Assembly (NCBI RefSeq): GCF_029024945.1
Contig: NZ_CP118976.1
Location: 1,178,001 to 1,242,000, forward strand
DNA: 64,000 nucleotides
Direction: 5' to 3'
Origin: Staphylococcus succinus
GTDB lineage: Bacteria > Bacillota > Bacilli > Staphylococcales > Staphylococcaceae
A program made the position numbers and the translations under genes. A model generated the notes under the pieces. The model was not told the DNA's origin and ran no database searches. It saw only the letters and a list, made by a program, of their open reading frames with translations. Of this stretch, positions 1 through 7,974 are shown one piece after another (position 1 is the stretch's first letter; every line of letters begins with the position of its first letter).

Positions 1-39
1 GGATATTAAAACTTAATTAAAAATGGAGGCATTAGGCTT

Positions 40-1239
40 ATGTCAAAATTAATTTTGGCCATTAACGCTGGTAGTTCATCTTTGAAATTTCAACTTATTG
101 AAATGCCGGAAGAGAAAATTGTTACTAAAGGACTAATTGAACGAATTGGATTGAAGGATTCTATTTTCACTATTGACGTAAATGGAGAGAAAAACACTGA
201 AATAAATGATATTGCAAATCATGAAGATGCTGTAAATATTATGCTTGAAAGCTTTAAAAATCATGGGATTATTGAAAGTATTTATGACATTGATGGTACG
301 GGTCATCGTGTTGTTCATGGTGGAGAATTATTCCCTAACTCTGTTTTTGTTACTGATGAAGTTGAAAAACAAATTGAATCATTAAGCGAGTTGGCTCCAT
401 TACACAACCCAGCAAACTTAATGGGTATTCGTGCATTCCGTAAACTATTACCAGATATTCCACATGTGGCTGTCTTTGATACTTCTTTCCATCAAACGAT
501 GCCTGAGAAATCTTTCTTATATAGTTTACCTTACCAATATTATGAAGAGTATGGCATTCGTAAATATGGTTTCCATGGTACAAGTCATAAGTATGTGTCA
601 CAACGTGCGGCTGAAATCTTAGGTAAACCAGTAGAAGAATTACGTATAATTTCTTGCCATATTGGTAATGGTGCATCTATAGCAGCTATTGATGGCGGGG
701 AATCTGTAGATACTTCTATGGGATTCACACCATTGGCAGGTGTAACAATGGGCACACGTTCAGGTAATATTGACCCTGCATTAATTCCATTTATCATGGA
801 AAAAACAGGTAAAAACGCTGAAGAAGTACTCAATACTTTAAATAAAGAGTCTGGTTTATTAGGTATTTCAGGTACTTCAAGTGATTTAAGAGATATAATC
901 GAAGAAGCTAAAGAAGGTAAAGAAAGAGCGCAATTAGCAGTCGATGTCTTTGCATCTCGTATTCATAAATATATTGGTTCTTATGCTACACGTATGCATG
1001 GTGTGGATGTTATTGTCTTCACTGCTGGTGTTGGGGAAAACTCTGATCCGGTAAGAGCAAAAGTACTTGAAGGTTTAGAATTTATGGGTGTTTATTGGGA
1101 CGCTAAGAAAAATGAATCAATCCATGGCGAGGAAGGCTTTATTAACTATCCTCATTCACCAGTCAAAGTTATTGTAATACCTACGAATGAAGAAGTGATG
1201 ATAGCACGCGATGTTGTAGATTTTGGAAACGTAAAATAA
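40..1239 (+). CDS. ackA: Acetate kinase
   Basis: Converts acetyl phosphate and ADP to acetate and ATP, the ATP-yielding last step of overflow metabolism in the cytosol. The 399-residue length fits the family. The ASKHA-fold signature AINAGSSSLK lies near the N-terminus, followed by RKYGFHGTSH (~180), SCHIGNGASI (~208) and the C-terminal TAGVGENS (~330) phosphate/adenosine motifs. A GGAGG lies about 10 bases before the ATG. The gene ends in a strong bidirectional terminator shared with the convergent secreted-protein gene. The promoter is outside the window or in the first 30 bases. Identification is secure. Confidence 0.97.
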   Translation: MSKLILAINAGSSSLKFQLIEMPEEKIVTKGLIERIGLKDSIFTIDVNGEKNTEINDIANHEDAVNIMLESFKNHGIIESIYDIDGTGHRVVHGGELFPNSVFVTDEVEKQIESLSELAPLHNPANLMGIRAFRKLLPDIPHVAVFDTSFHQTMPEKSFLYSLPYQYYEEYGIRKYGFHGTSHKYVSQRAAEILGKPVEELRIISCHIGNGASIAAIDGGESVDTSMGFTPLAGVTMGTRSGNIDPALIPFIMEKTGKNAEEVLNTLNKESGLLGISGTSSDLRDIIEEAKEGKERAQLAVDVFASRIHKYIGSYATRMHGVDVIVFTAGVGENSDPVRAKVLEGLEFMGVYWDAKKNESIHGEEGFINYPHSPVKVIVIPTNEEVMIARDVVDFGNVK

Positions 1240-1254
1240 TACGTTCATGAATTA

Positions 1255-1295
1255 AAAAAGACTTACACATTTTTTACGATGTGTAAGTCTTTTTA
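1255..1295. terminator. Bidirectional terminator between ackA and the phytase-like gene
   Basis: A 16-bp arm (AAAAAGACTTACACAT) is repeated inverted after a short T-rich loop. A-tracts and T-tracts on the outer sides make it work for both convergent genes. Confidence 0.9.
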
Positions 1296-1310
1296 TATTA
1301 CAGAGTCTAG

Positions 1311-2483
1311 TTAATTTTTTTCTGGTACCACTTCGAAAGCTAATAGTTCTGTTTTTTGCGTTTTATTAAAATTATTATCAACTACTAATACTAAACTATC
1401 ATTTCCGTTTGGAAGTTTTTTACCAAACGTCATACCTTCGATATTATCTACTTTTTCAATGTCATGATGATTTAAATTAGCAATTAATTCTTTTTTTAGT
1501 GGTTTGACGTTAGCGTGTTTGAGAGATGCTTTATTTTTTATGTCTGTGCCTTTATTCGTATTTATTTTATAAATACGTACAAAATTTTTGTAGGAACCAT
1601 CATCGGATTGAACACTTGCACGTTCCAAAGTTAAAAATTCATGGTCGTTTATTGCTAACATTTCTGAAATTCCATTATCTGCAGGTCTGCCTTTGCCAGG
1701 CTTCTCTGGTACAGCGTCGAGTGGGTAAGCAAATTCGGATAATGTATTGCCTTGGCGATCGTATTGGGTGATTCTAGATAATGCACCGGATTCAGGTGTT
1801 GGTAGTGCGTCATCTTGTATGAGTGGTCCCTCCATTGAAGTCCAAAGGGTTTGTCCATTATTTGAAAATGTACTGCCCTCTAATGCGAAGTTATTGCGAA
1901 AGCCTTTCTTTGCGTGATGATCCATTTTAATTGTATTATTAATTGGAATGTCGGTTAAGTAGTTACCATTGGTTGTCGCTAGTCTAATAAATGGGTTTAA
2001 TGCAAGAGAACGATCTCCTTCGCTTGTATACATAATTTGATTGTGAAGTGGATCGATACGTATCGATTCAGCGTCAACGACCTGACCTGTTTGTTCCTCT
2101 TTATATTGTGCTTTATTTGGGTAGGTACTGCCATCTGGTTGTTTAAGTGTATGAACTTTAGTGAATTTGACATTGTTAAATGTGTCATTATTATAATTCA
2201 ATTTCGCTTCATAAAATCGAGCAGGATTTTGTTCTGATCGATCATCGCTAATTACTAGCCACTTATTATTTTGTGGATTATATGTAATACCTGATAGCCC
2301 GCCAATTGTAGTTTCTTTATAGGTTTGATTGTAGGGTATCGTTTTAGTATCTATGAGTTTCATATGATCTACATTATGCGATATAGATTGGTTTTGTGCC
2401 AAAGCATTATTAGCATGTAAAGTTAAAGGTGAGACTGAAAATGCTATCAAACCAATAATCAATGATTTATTACATAAATTCAT
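1311..2483 (-). CDS. Secreted esterase-like protein of the phytase-like family
   Basis: A 390-residue exported protein that I assign to the 'esterase-like activity of phytase' family (Pfam phytase-like, PF13449) by its architecture. This beta-propeller-like family is poorly characterised and its substrate is unknown. The N-terminus is a classical signal peptide: basic start, hydrophobic stretch and an ALA-Q cleavage site near residue 29. Inside are GGLSGITYNPQNN, VDAESIRIDP, NFALEGSTFS and NIEGMTFG, acidic motifs typical of the family. No LPXTG or lipobox is visible, so it is probably released. The SD (AGGAG) lies about 13 bases from the ATG, rather far. From memory S. aureus has ackA next to the stress-protein gene, so this gene may be a lineage-specific insertion. 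Confidence 0.75.
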   Translation of the reverse strand: MNLCNKSLIIGLIAFSVSPLTLHANNALAQNQSISHNVDHMKLIDTKTIPYNQTYKETTIGGLSGITYNPQNNKWLVISDDRSEQNPARFYEAKLNYNNDTFNNVKFTKVHTLKQPDGSTYPNKAQYKEEQTGQVVDAESIRIDPLHNQIMYTSEGDRSLALNPFIRLATTNGNYLTDIPINNTIKMDHHAKKGFRNNFALEGSTFSNNGQTLWTSMEGPLIQDDALPTPESGALSRITQYDRQGNTLSEFAYPLDAVPEKPGKGRPADNGISEMLAINDHEFLTLERASVQSDDGSYKNFVRIYKINTNKGTDIKNKASLKHANVKPLKKELIANLNHHDIEKVDNIEGMTFGKKLPNGNDSLVLVVDNNFNKTQKTELLAFEVVPEKN

Positions 2484-2662
2484 GAATGTTTCATGCTCCT
2501 CTCTTTAATAGGGTTGAATTTAATCATAAACGTTGCACATGAAGGGTGTATAAATTTTTAATTAAGGCTTTGTTAAATGTACTAAACAGAGATGGTATGT
2601 CGCAGCTATTAAATGAGTTGTTAATATACTGTTATTATTTAAAATTTGAATTTAACACATAA

Positions 2663-2701
2663 AAACAAACCAAAGACTACTATATAGTTTTTGGTTTGTT
2701 T
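2663..2701 (-). terminator. Terminator of the first universal stress protein gene
   Basis: A 17-bp stem with one G-U pair around a five-base loop. Read on the minus strand it ends in a run of T. It lies just past the stress-protein stop codon. The rest of 2484-2660 is AT-rich and shows nothing else I can support. Confidence 0.8.
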
Positions 2702-2753
2702 ATATTCTATGCATAGTTTTGTAAGAAGATAAGACTTTCTTACAGAGTTAATC

Positions 2754-3257
2754 TTAATGTGCTTGATATTGTGATCTTAATTTATCTGTCGCTACTTGTG
2801 GTTCGAAATCTTCTGGAATCTCCTCAGTACGCACGACTAATACATCACAAGGAGAATGACGTACAATAGCTTCAGAAACTGAGCCAACAATGAATCTTTC
2901 TACTGCATTTAAACCAGAAGTACCACACATAATTAAATCTGCGCCAACATCTGTTGCTAGTTTTTTAGGAATAATTGCTTTTGGAGAACCAAATTCTAAG
3001 CGTGTTTCAACATTTTTAACACCAGAATTTGTTGCAACTTCTTTGTAGCCTTTCAACAAATCTTCAGAGAAATTCTTAGATTTCTCAGTGAATTGTGCAT
3101 CGTAAACCTCGTATGAAGAATAAGTTCTGGAATCAATTACGTTGACAACTGTTAGTTGTGCTTCATTACGTTTTGCTACATCTACTGCTTTGTTAAATGC
3201 CCATTCCGCTTCATGTGATCCATCTACTGCTATTAAAATATTTTTATAAGTTAGCAT
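2754..3257 (-). CDS. Universal stress protein (UspA family)
   Basis: A 167-residue single-domain Usp of the ATP-binding type. It opens with KNILIAVDGS and carries the nucleotide-binding signature GTSGLNAVERFIVGSVSE near residues 126-143. The biochemical role is not defined; the family is associated with survival in stress and stationary phase. The ATG at 3257 is chosen over the GTG at 3260 because AGGAGG lies eight bases upstream of the ATG. It is divergent from ald, and its -10-like TATAAT (minus strand, about 3288-3293) lies close to the ald -35, so the two promoters crowd each other. Confidence 0.93.
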   Translation of the reverse strand: MLTYKNILIAVDGSHEAEWAFNKAVDVAKRNEAQLTVVNVIDSRTYSSYEVYDAQFTEKSKNFSEDLLKGYKEVATNSGVKNVETRLEFGSPKAIIPKKLATDVGADLIMCGTSGLNAVERFIVGSVSEAIVRHSPCDVLVVRTEEIPEDFEPQVATDKLRSQYQAH

Positions 3258-3299
3258 CACAATAACCTCCTTATTTTTCTTACTTACATTATATCATTA

Positions 3300-3327
3300 T
3301 TGACAGAATATTAACACAATTTATATG
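3300..3327 (+). promoter_or_regulatory. Probable ald promoter
   Basis: TTGACA at 3300-3305 and TATATG at 3322-3327, 16 bases apart. The -35 is consensus and the -10 is imperfect. It sits back to back with the stress-protein promoter. Confidence 0.5.
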
Positions 3328-3347
3328 TTGTAAAAGTACTCATAACT

Positions 3348-3362
3348 TTGATTGCGCTTTCA
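3348..3362 (+). promoter_or_regulatory. cre-like CcpA site in the ald leader
   Basis: TTGATTGCGCTTTCA matches the cre consensus WTGNAANCGNWNNCW except at two positions, and its right half is perfect. It lies downstream of the proposed promoter, a roadblock position for catabolite repression of amino-acid use. The assignment is by motif only. Confidence 0.4.
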
Positions 3363-3399
3363 TAAAATCCGCGTTACTATAAATTTGGAGGTGGATGGA

Positions 3400-4515
3400 A
3401 TGATTATTGGTATTCCTAAAGAAATAAAAAATAACGAAAATAGGGTGAGTTTATCACCAAGTGGTGTACATGCATTAGTAGAGCAAGGCCACACAGTAAT
3501 TGTAGAAAAATCAGCAGGATTTGGTTCATATTTTGAGGACATCGATTACATAGATGCAGGGGCAAAAATAGTAAATGAACCAGCTGACGTATGGAATGTA
3601 GATATGGTTATGAAAGTTAAAGAACCGTTAGAAGAAGAATTTCAATTTTTTAAAGAAGGGCTAATTCTTTTTACTTATTTACATCTAGCTAATGAAAATA
3701 AATTAACGCAGGCATTATTGGACAATAAAGTGATAGGCATAGCATATGAAACAGTGCAATTACCAGATCGTTCTTTACCATTGTTGACACCAATGAGTGA
3801 AGTTGCCGGTCGTATGTCTGCTCAAATTGGTGCTGAGTTTTTACAAAAATATAAAGGTGGCATGGGTATCTTGCTTGGTGGCGTTCCTGGTGTTTCTAAA
3901 GGACGTGTATCCATTATCGGTGGAGGTCAAGCTGGAACAAACGCAGCTAAGATTGCATTGGGCCTTGGTGCAGATGTTACTATTTTGGATGTTAATCCAA
4001 AACGATTGCAAGAATTAGAAGATTTGTTTGATGGAAGAGTACATACGATTATGTCTAATCCATTAAACATTGAACAATGTGTGAAAGATAGTGATTTAGT
4101 TATTGGCGCAGTTTTAATCCCAGGAGCTAAAGCGCCAAATCTTGTTACTGAGGACATGATTAAAAAAATGAGGGACGGTGCAGTAATAGTTGATATTGCA
4201 ATAGATCAGGGCGGCATCTTTGAAACTACCGACCGTATTTCTACACATGATGATCCAATATATAAAAAACATGGTGTGGTTCATTATGCGGTAGCAAATA
4301 TGCCAGGTGCAGTACCACGTACATCAACGATAGCATTAAATAATGCCACTTTGCCTTATGCACAACAACTGGCTGGGAAAGGTTATTTAAAGGCTTTACA
4401 AGATAACCCAGCGTTATTATTAGGGTTAAATACCATCGATGGGCAATTGACAAATAAAGGCGTTGCTGAAGCGCTACAATTGCCATATAAAGATATTGAC
4501 TCTGTAATAAAATAA
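3400..4515 (+). CDS. ald: Alanine dehydrogenase
   Basis: NAD-dependent oxidative deamination of L-alanine to pyruvate and ammonia, feeding alanine into central metabolism. The 371-residue length fits the family. Catalytic Lys74 (in KVKEP) and His95 (in YLHLAN) are present, as are the dinucleotide-binding IIGGGQAGTNAA near 174 and the conserved PGAVPRTST near 300. The frame stays open upstream to a TTG at 3352, but the ATG at 3400 has a GGAGGTGG Shine-Dalgarno and matches family N-termini (MIIGIPKEIK). It is a single-gene unit; no clear plus-strand terminator follows. Confidence 0.96.
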   Translation: MIIGIPKEIKNNENRVSLSPSGVHALVEQGHTVIVEKSAGFGSYFEDIDYIDAGAKIVNEPADVWNVDMVMKVKEPLEEEFQFFKEGLILFTYLHLANENKLTQALLDNKVIGIAYETVQLPDRSLPLLTPMSEVAGRMSAQIGAEFLQKYKGGMGILLGGVPGVSKGRVSIIGGGQAGTNAAKIALGLGADVTILDVNPKRLQELEDLFDGRVHTIMSNPLNIEQCVKDSDLVIGAVLIPGAKAPNLVTEDMIKKMRDGAVIVDIAIDQGGIFETTDRISTHDDPIYKKHGVVHYAVANMPGAVPRTSTIALNNATLPYAQQLAGKGYLKALQDNPALLLGLNTIDGQLTNKGVAEALQLPYKDIDSVIK

Positions 4516-4602
4516 TAAAGTGGTTTTCGCATGACTGCCTGTGCAAAGTATGATTCTAAGCTTACAGGATGAGCACATGCTTATATTAACTTTGAATATA
4601 AA

Positions 4603-4639
4603 AGACTGTCGACAAAGTTTGAGCTTTTGTCGACAGTCT
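4603..4639 (-). terminator. TGTCGACA-type hairpin, terminator of cutC
   Basis: A 14-bp perfect stem, AGACTGTCGACAAA and its complement, around nine bases. On the minus strand it is followed by TTTTAT, so it suits cutC rather than ald. The same core CTGTCGACAAA recurs in the hairpin at 56280-56316. Confidence 0.75.
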
Positions 4640-4699
4640 GTAATGGTAAATCTACTTTAGGTTTGCCATTTTTTGTTTTAATGAATAAAGCGAATGACC

Positions 4700-5329
4700 T
4701 CAGACGATTTTAGTGCCGTGAACTTCTTGAAAAGGAAATGCAGCAATTAAAGCTTCTACGTTATCCTTATTTAATCCACCGCCGGGCATAATTTCAATAT
4801 TACCACCTGAATTAACTACAAGTTTACCTAGTTGATTTAAATTATCAAAGAGATTAGTGTTAGAAGGCCCTCCGTGTGTTAAAAGTCTAGAAAACCCCAT
4901 ATTGATGAGTTGATGTAATGCTTTGATTTGACCGCGTTGATGAATTTCATCGAAGGCCATGTGGCATACTACTGGTTTAGGATCGGCTAATTGTTTTAGT
5001 GTTTTCATTTGCCATTCATTTAATACATGATCTTCTGTCAAGCAGCCGAATACGAAATAATCGACATCAAGTTGTTTGATTGCTTTTATATCTCGTTGCA
5101 TGATTTCGAAGTCGTATAAATTGTATACAAAATCTCCGCCACGTGGACGAATCATAACTGCAATTGCAACGTTATTTAATCTACATAAAGATGATGCAAT
5201 TTCAATCATCCCAAGACTAGGTGTAGTACCTCCAACTGATAAGTTATCACATAGTTCAATGCGATCAGCACCATGCGCAATAGCATATTCTACTTGTTGA
5301 ATTGTTTCTACAACCGCTTCTTTAATCAT
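4700..5329 (-). CDS. cutC: CutC family protein
   Basis: A TIM-barrel protein of 209 residues. Family signatures are ADRIELCDNLSVGGTTPS near the N-terminus, VMIRPRGGDF (~58-67), FGCLTEDH (~93), CHMAFDE (~121), RLLTHGG (~148) and the C-terminal IMPGGGLN and EVHGT. CutC was named for copper homeostasis, but its biochemical activity is not settled. The start codon overlaps the stop of the upstream dipeptidase gene by four bases (ATGA), so the two are translationally coupled. The gene ends in the hairpin at 4603-4639. The call is firm at family level; the copper role here is not shown. Confidence 0.88.
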   Translation of the reverse strand: MIKEAVVETIQQVEYAIAHGADRIELCDNLSVGGTTPSLGMIEIASSLCRLNNVAIAVMIRPRGGDFVYNLYDFEIMQRDIKAIKQLDVDYFVFGCLTEDHVLNEWQMKTLKQLADPKPVVCHMAFDEIHQRGQIKALHQLINMGFSRLLTHGGPSNTNLFDNLNQLGKLVVNSGGNIEIMPGGGLNKDNVEALIAAFPFQEVHGTKIV

Positions 5330-6378
5330 TTTTCATATCCTGTTAGACTTGTATTCCCATCTTCTGTTACTAGAATATCATCTTCGATACGCACACCAGC
5401 GATACCAGGGACGTAGATACCTGGTTCAACTGTAACAACCATGCCTGGAACAAATTTATTCGTATTAGAACTTGAAATATCTTGATATTCATGTTCTTCT
5501 AATCCTAATCCGTGACCTAAACGATGTGGGAAGTATTCACCATAACCTGCATCAATGATAATGTTACGAGCGATATCATCTACCTCTTTTATCGTAACAC
5601 CTGGTTTAATTGCCGCAATTGCTTCTTGTTCAGCTTTTAAAACAATATTATAAATATTTTGTGCTGCTTCACTAGGTGTACCAAATTGTACAGTTCTAGT
5701 CATATCACTACAGTAGTTATCATAAATGACGCCTAAATCAAATAAGACATACTCATCTTTTTGTAGTTTACGATCGCCAGGCGTACCGTGTGGAGAAGCT
5801 GCATGGTCTCCGAATAGAACCATTGTGTCAAAACTCATTTCATTGACGCCATAGTCTTTAATCGCATTTTCAATATGATTTACAACTTGACGTTCAGTAA
5901 CGCCTTCTTGTAGAAAATCTACGCCGATTTCTATACATTTATCAGCAAGCTCGCAAGCTTTTTTAATTTTATTGATTTCACTTTCGCTTTTTACATTTCG
6001 CAAGTCTTTAATTGTTTGATCTATATCTCCAAATGATTGAACATGAAATGCTTCTATCAATTCGCGTTGACGTTGAACAGTTAAATGAGCTGCTTCAATT
6101 AATAATTTTTCAAATGTTTGAGGATACTTGTCTAGTGCGTTCTCAGTATCGAAATAACCGATAATTTCACCTTCAAAAGGAGAAGCTTTGACTTCTTCTA
6201 CTTCTAATTGTGGACAGAATAGAACTTGTTTGCCATTCTCTTTAATCAATAATGCTAATAAACGTTCATGAGGATTACTTAAATAACCTGTAAAGTAAAA
6301 AATATTTAAAGGTGTTGTAATCCACGCCGCATCGGCTTGTTGTTTTTTCAATTCATTTATAATCTGTTCAGACTTCAT
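5326..6378 (-). CDS. Xaa-Pro dipeptidase / M24 family aminopeptidase
   Basis: Cytosolic metallopeptidase of the pita-bread fold that removes residues ahead of proline. At 350 residues it has the expected creatinase-like N-domain (1-125) and catalytic M24 domain. The metal ligands are visible: LFDLGV and DNYCSDMTRT (two Asp), HRLGHGLGLEEHE (His), VTVEPGIY (Glu) and GVRIEDD (Glu). AGGAGG lies nine bases before the ATG. It is the first gene of a two-gene operon with cutC. It is often named pepQ in Firmicutes; I leave the symbol open because several M24 paralogues exist. Confidence 0.93.
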   Translation of the reverse strand: MKSEQIINELKKQQADAAWITTPLNIFYFTGYLSNPHERLLALLIKENGKQVLFCPQLEVEEVKASPFEGEIIGYFDTENALDKYPQTFEKLLIEAAHLTVQRQRELIEAFHVQSFGDIDQTIKDLRNVKSESEINKIKKACELADKCIEIGVDFLQEGVTERQVVNHIENAIKDYGVNEMSFDTMVLFGDHAASPHGTPGDRKLQKDEYVLFDLGVIYDNYCSDMTRTVQFGTPSEAAQNIYNIVLKAEQEAIAAIKPGVTIKEVDDIARNIIIDAGYGEYFPHRLGHGLGLEEHEYQDISSSNTNKFVPGMVVTVEPGIYVPGIAGVRIEDDILVTEDGNTSLTGYEK

Positions 6379-6587
6379 TCGTCATCATCCTCCTAAAATA
6401 TGTGTTCGTTTTAATTTTAGGTTACTTCATAGCGGAATTCAAAAATTAAATATTGTTAAAGTACAATTGATTATAATATTTGCGTAATGGTACTAATGAA
6501 TTAACTTGAATGTGCTATTACTGTGTTATAAAAAGAGAATAACGTGGTATATTAAAATTAAATAGAATTATGGGAGGAATTAACAAA

Positions 6588-7277
6588 ATGAAATTATCAT
6601 TTCATGGACAATCAACAATTTATTTTGAATCTAATGGAAAGAAAGTAATCGTAGATCCATTTATTAACGGAAATGATCAATCTGATCTAGATGTTAATAA
6701 GTTAGAAGTTGATTATATCATTTTAACACATGGTCACAGTGATCATTTTGGCGATACTGTAGAATTAGCAAATAAAAATAATGCCACAGTAGTAAGTTCT
6801 GTTGAAATAACAAATTACGTAACGTTAAATAAAGGTGTAGAGAATGCAAGACCAATGAATATTGGTGGTAAAACAGATTTTGAGTTTGGTTCAGTAAAAT
6901 TTGTTCAAGCCTTTCATAGTTCTAGTTTAACCAATGATGATGGTATTTCAATTTATCTAGGTATGCCAATGGGAGTTATTCTAGAAGTTGAAGGTAAAAC
7001 AATATATCATACCGGTGACACAGGATTGTTTAGTGATATGAAGTTAATTGCAGAGCGTCATCCGGTTGACGTGTGTTTCTTACCGATTGGAGATAATTTT
7101 ACAATGGGGATTGATGATGCGAGTTACGCGATTAATGAATTTATTAAACCGCAAATCACAGTACCTGTACATTACAATACATTTGAGTTAATTGAACAAG
7201 ATCCTCAACAATTTAAAGATGCTGTAACAGTGGGAGAGGTGCAAATCCTTAATCCTGGCGAGGAAGTTAAATTTTAA
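6588..7277 (+). CDS. UPF0173 metal-dependent hydrolase (metallo-beta-lactamase fold)
   Basis: A 229-residue member of the UPF0173 family (B. subtilis YtkL-like). The metal motif is THGHSDHFGD near residues 50-59. Further ligands are probably HSSS (~113), HTGDTG (~146) and VPVHYNTF (~196). The physiological substrate of the family is unknown. An upstream ATG at 6570 is in frame, but the GGGAGGA at 6572-6578 is the ribosome site for the ATG at 6588, so that start is used. It is a single gene that ends in a bidirectional terminator. Confidence 0.93.
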   Translation: MKLSFHGQSTIYFESNGKKVIVDPFINGNDQSDLDVNKLEVDYIILTHGHSDHFGDTVELANKNNATVVSSVEITNYVTLNKGVENARPMNIGGKTDFEFGSVKFVQAFHSSSLTNDDGISIYLGMPMGVILEVEGKTIYHTGDTGLFSDMKLIAERHPVDVCFLPIGDNFTMGIDDASYAINEFIKPQITVPVHYNTFELIEQDPQQFKDAVTVGEVQILNPGEEVKF

Positions 7278-7290
7278 TTCTTTATTGGCA

Positions 7291-7330
7291 AACAAAGCCT
7301 GAAGCACTTTATAGAGCTTCAGGCTTTGTT
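7291..7330. terminator. Bidirectional terminator, UPF0173 gene and second Usp gene
   Basis: A 15-bp perfect stem (AACAAAGCCTGAAGC and complement) with a ten-base loop, followed by T6 on the plus strand. It is shared by convergent genes. Confidence 0.9.
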
Positions 7331-7332
7331 TT

Positions 7333-7746
7333 TTATTTTACTATGAGTACTGGGATGCTTGCTCTTTTAGCAACCTTATGACTGACACTACCTAAGACAA
7401 ATTTTTTCTTGTCTTCAGCTTTACGGTTACTAAGTACGACAATTTCATATTTACCACTATTTGCATGCTTAAGCAATTCTACTTTAGCATTACCGCGTAC
7501 AATAATTTCATCGTATTCGATACCATATTCATCTAATGCTTCACGAGTACTTCGAAGACCTTCACTACGTTTTTCAATCAATTTATCTAAATGTACACCT
7601 GATTTGATTGATGTCTGCGCATCTTGTTCACTAATTGCGTTTAGTATAGTGACAACAGTACCTTCACCTGCTAATTTTGATACTTGTTTAAGTGCTTTTT
7701 CATTTTTAAGTGTTGTATCAACACCAAGTAAAATATTTTTGAACAT
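7333..7746 (-). CDS. Universal stress protein (UspA family), short
   Basis: A 137-residue Usp. It opens FKNILLGVDTT and ends with the ATP-binding type motif FVLGSVSHKVAKRASIPVLIV. It is only distantly similar to the 167-residue Usp at 2754, so it is not a recent duplicate. AGGAGGG lies seven bases from the ATG. The two Usp genes flank the dipeptidase/hydrolase cluster. The exact role is unknown; stress-response involvement is a family inference. Confidence 0.9.
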   Translation of the reverse strand: MFKNILLGVDTTLKNEKALKQVSKLAGEGTVVTILNAISEQDAQTSIKSGVHLDKLIEKRSEGLRSTREALDEYGIEYDEIIVRGNAKVELLKHANSGKYEIVVLSNRKAEDKKKFVLGSVSHKVAKRASIPVLIVK

Positions 7747-7974
7747 TGTTCATCCCTCCTTAAATTCATTCTAATCAAACTATCCCTATTTATCCAATAA
7801 AAAATTAGATTTTGCATACGAATTTTTTTATATAGTATTATTTATAAACAATGGTATGTATGATTCAACTTTTTATTTTTTAAATTCGCTATAATTTATG
7901 TCGTTGCATCGCAATTTTAGTTATAAAAAGTTATAATGGCAGAGAAACTGTTCAAAATAAATGAGGTTATTAAA

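Noticed and set aside
350..676. Minus-strand frame inside ackA, as an example of many antisense frames in the window
   Set aside because: These lie opposite strong conserved genes, lack SD sequences and reflect codon use on the other strand.
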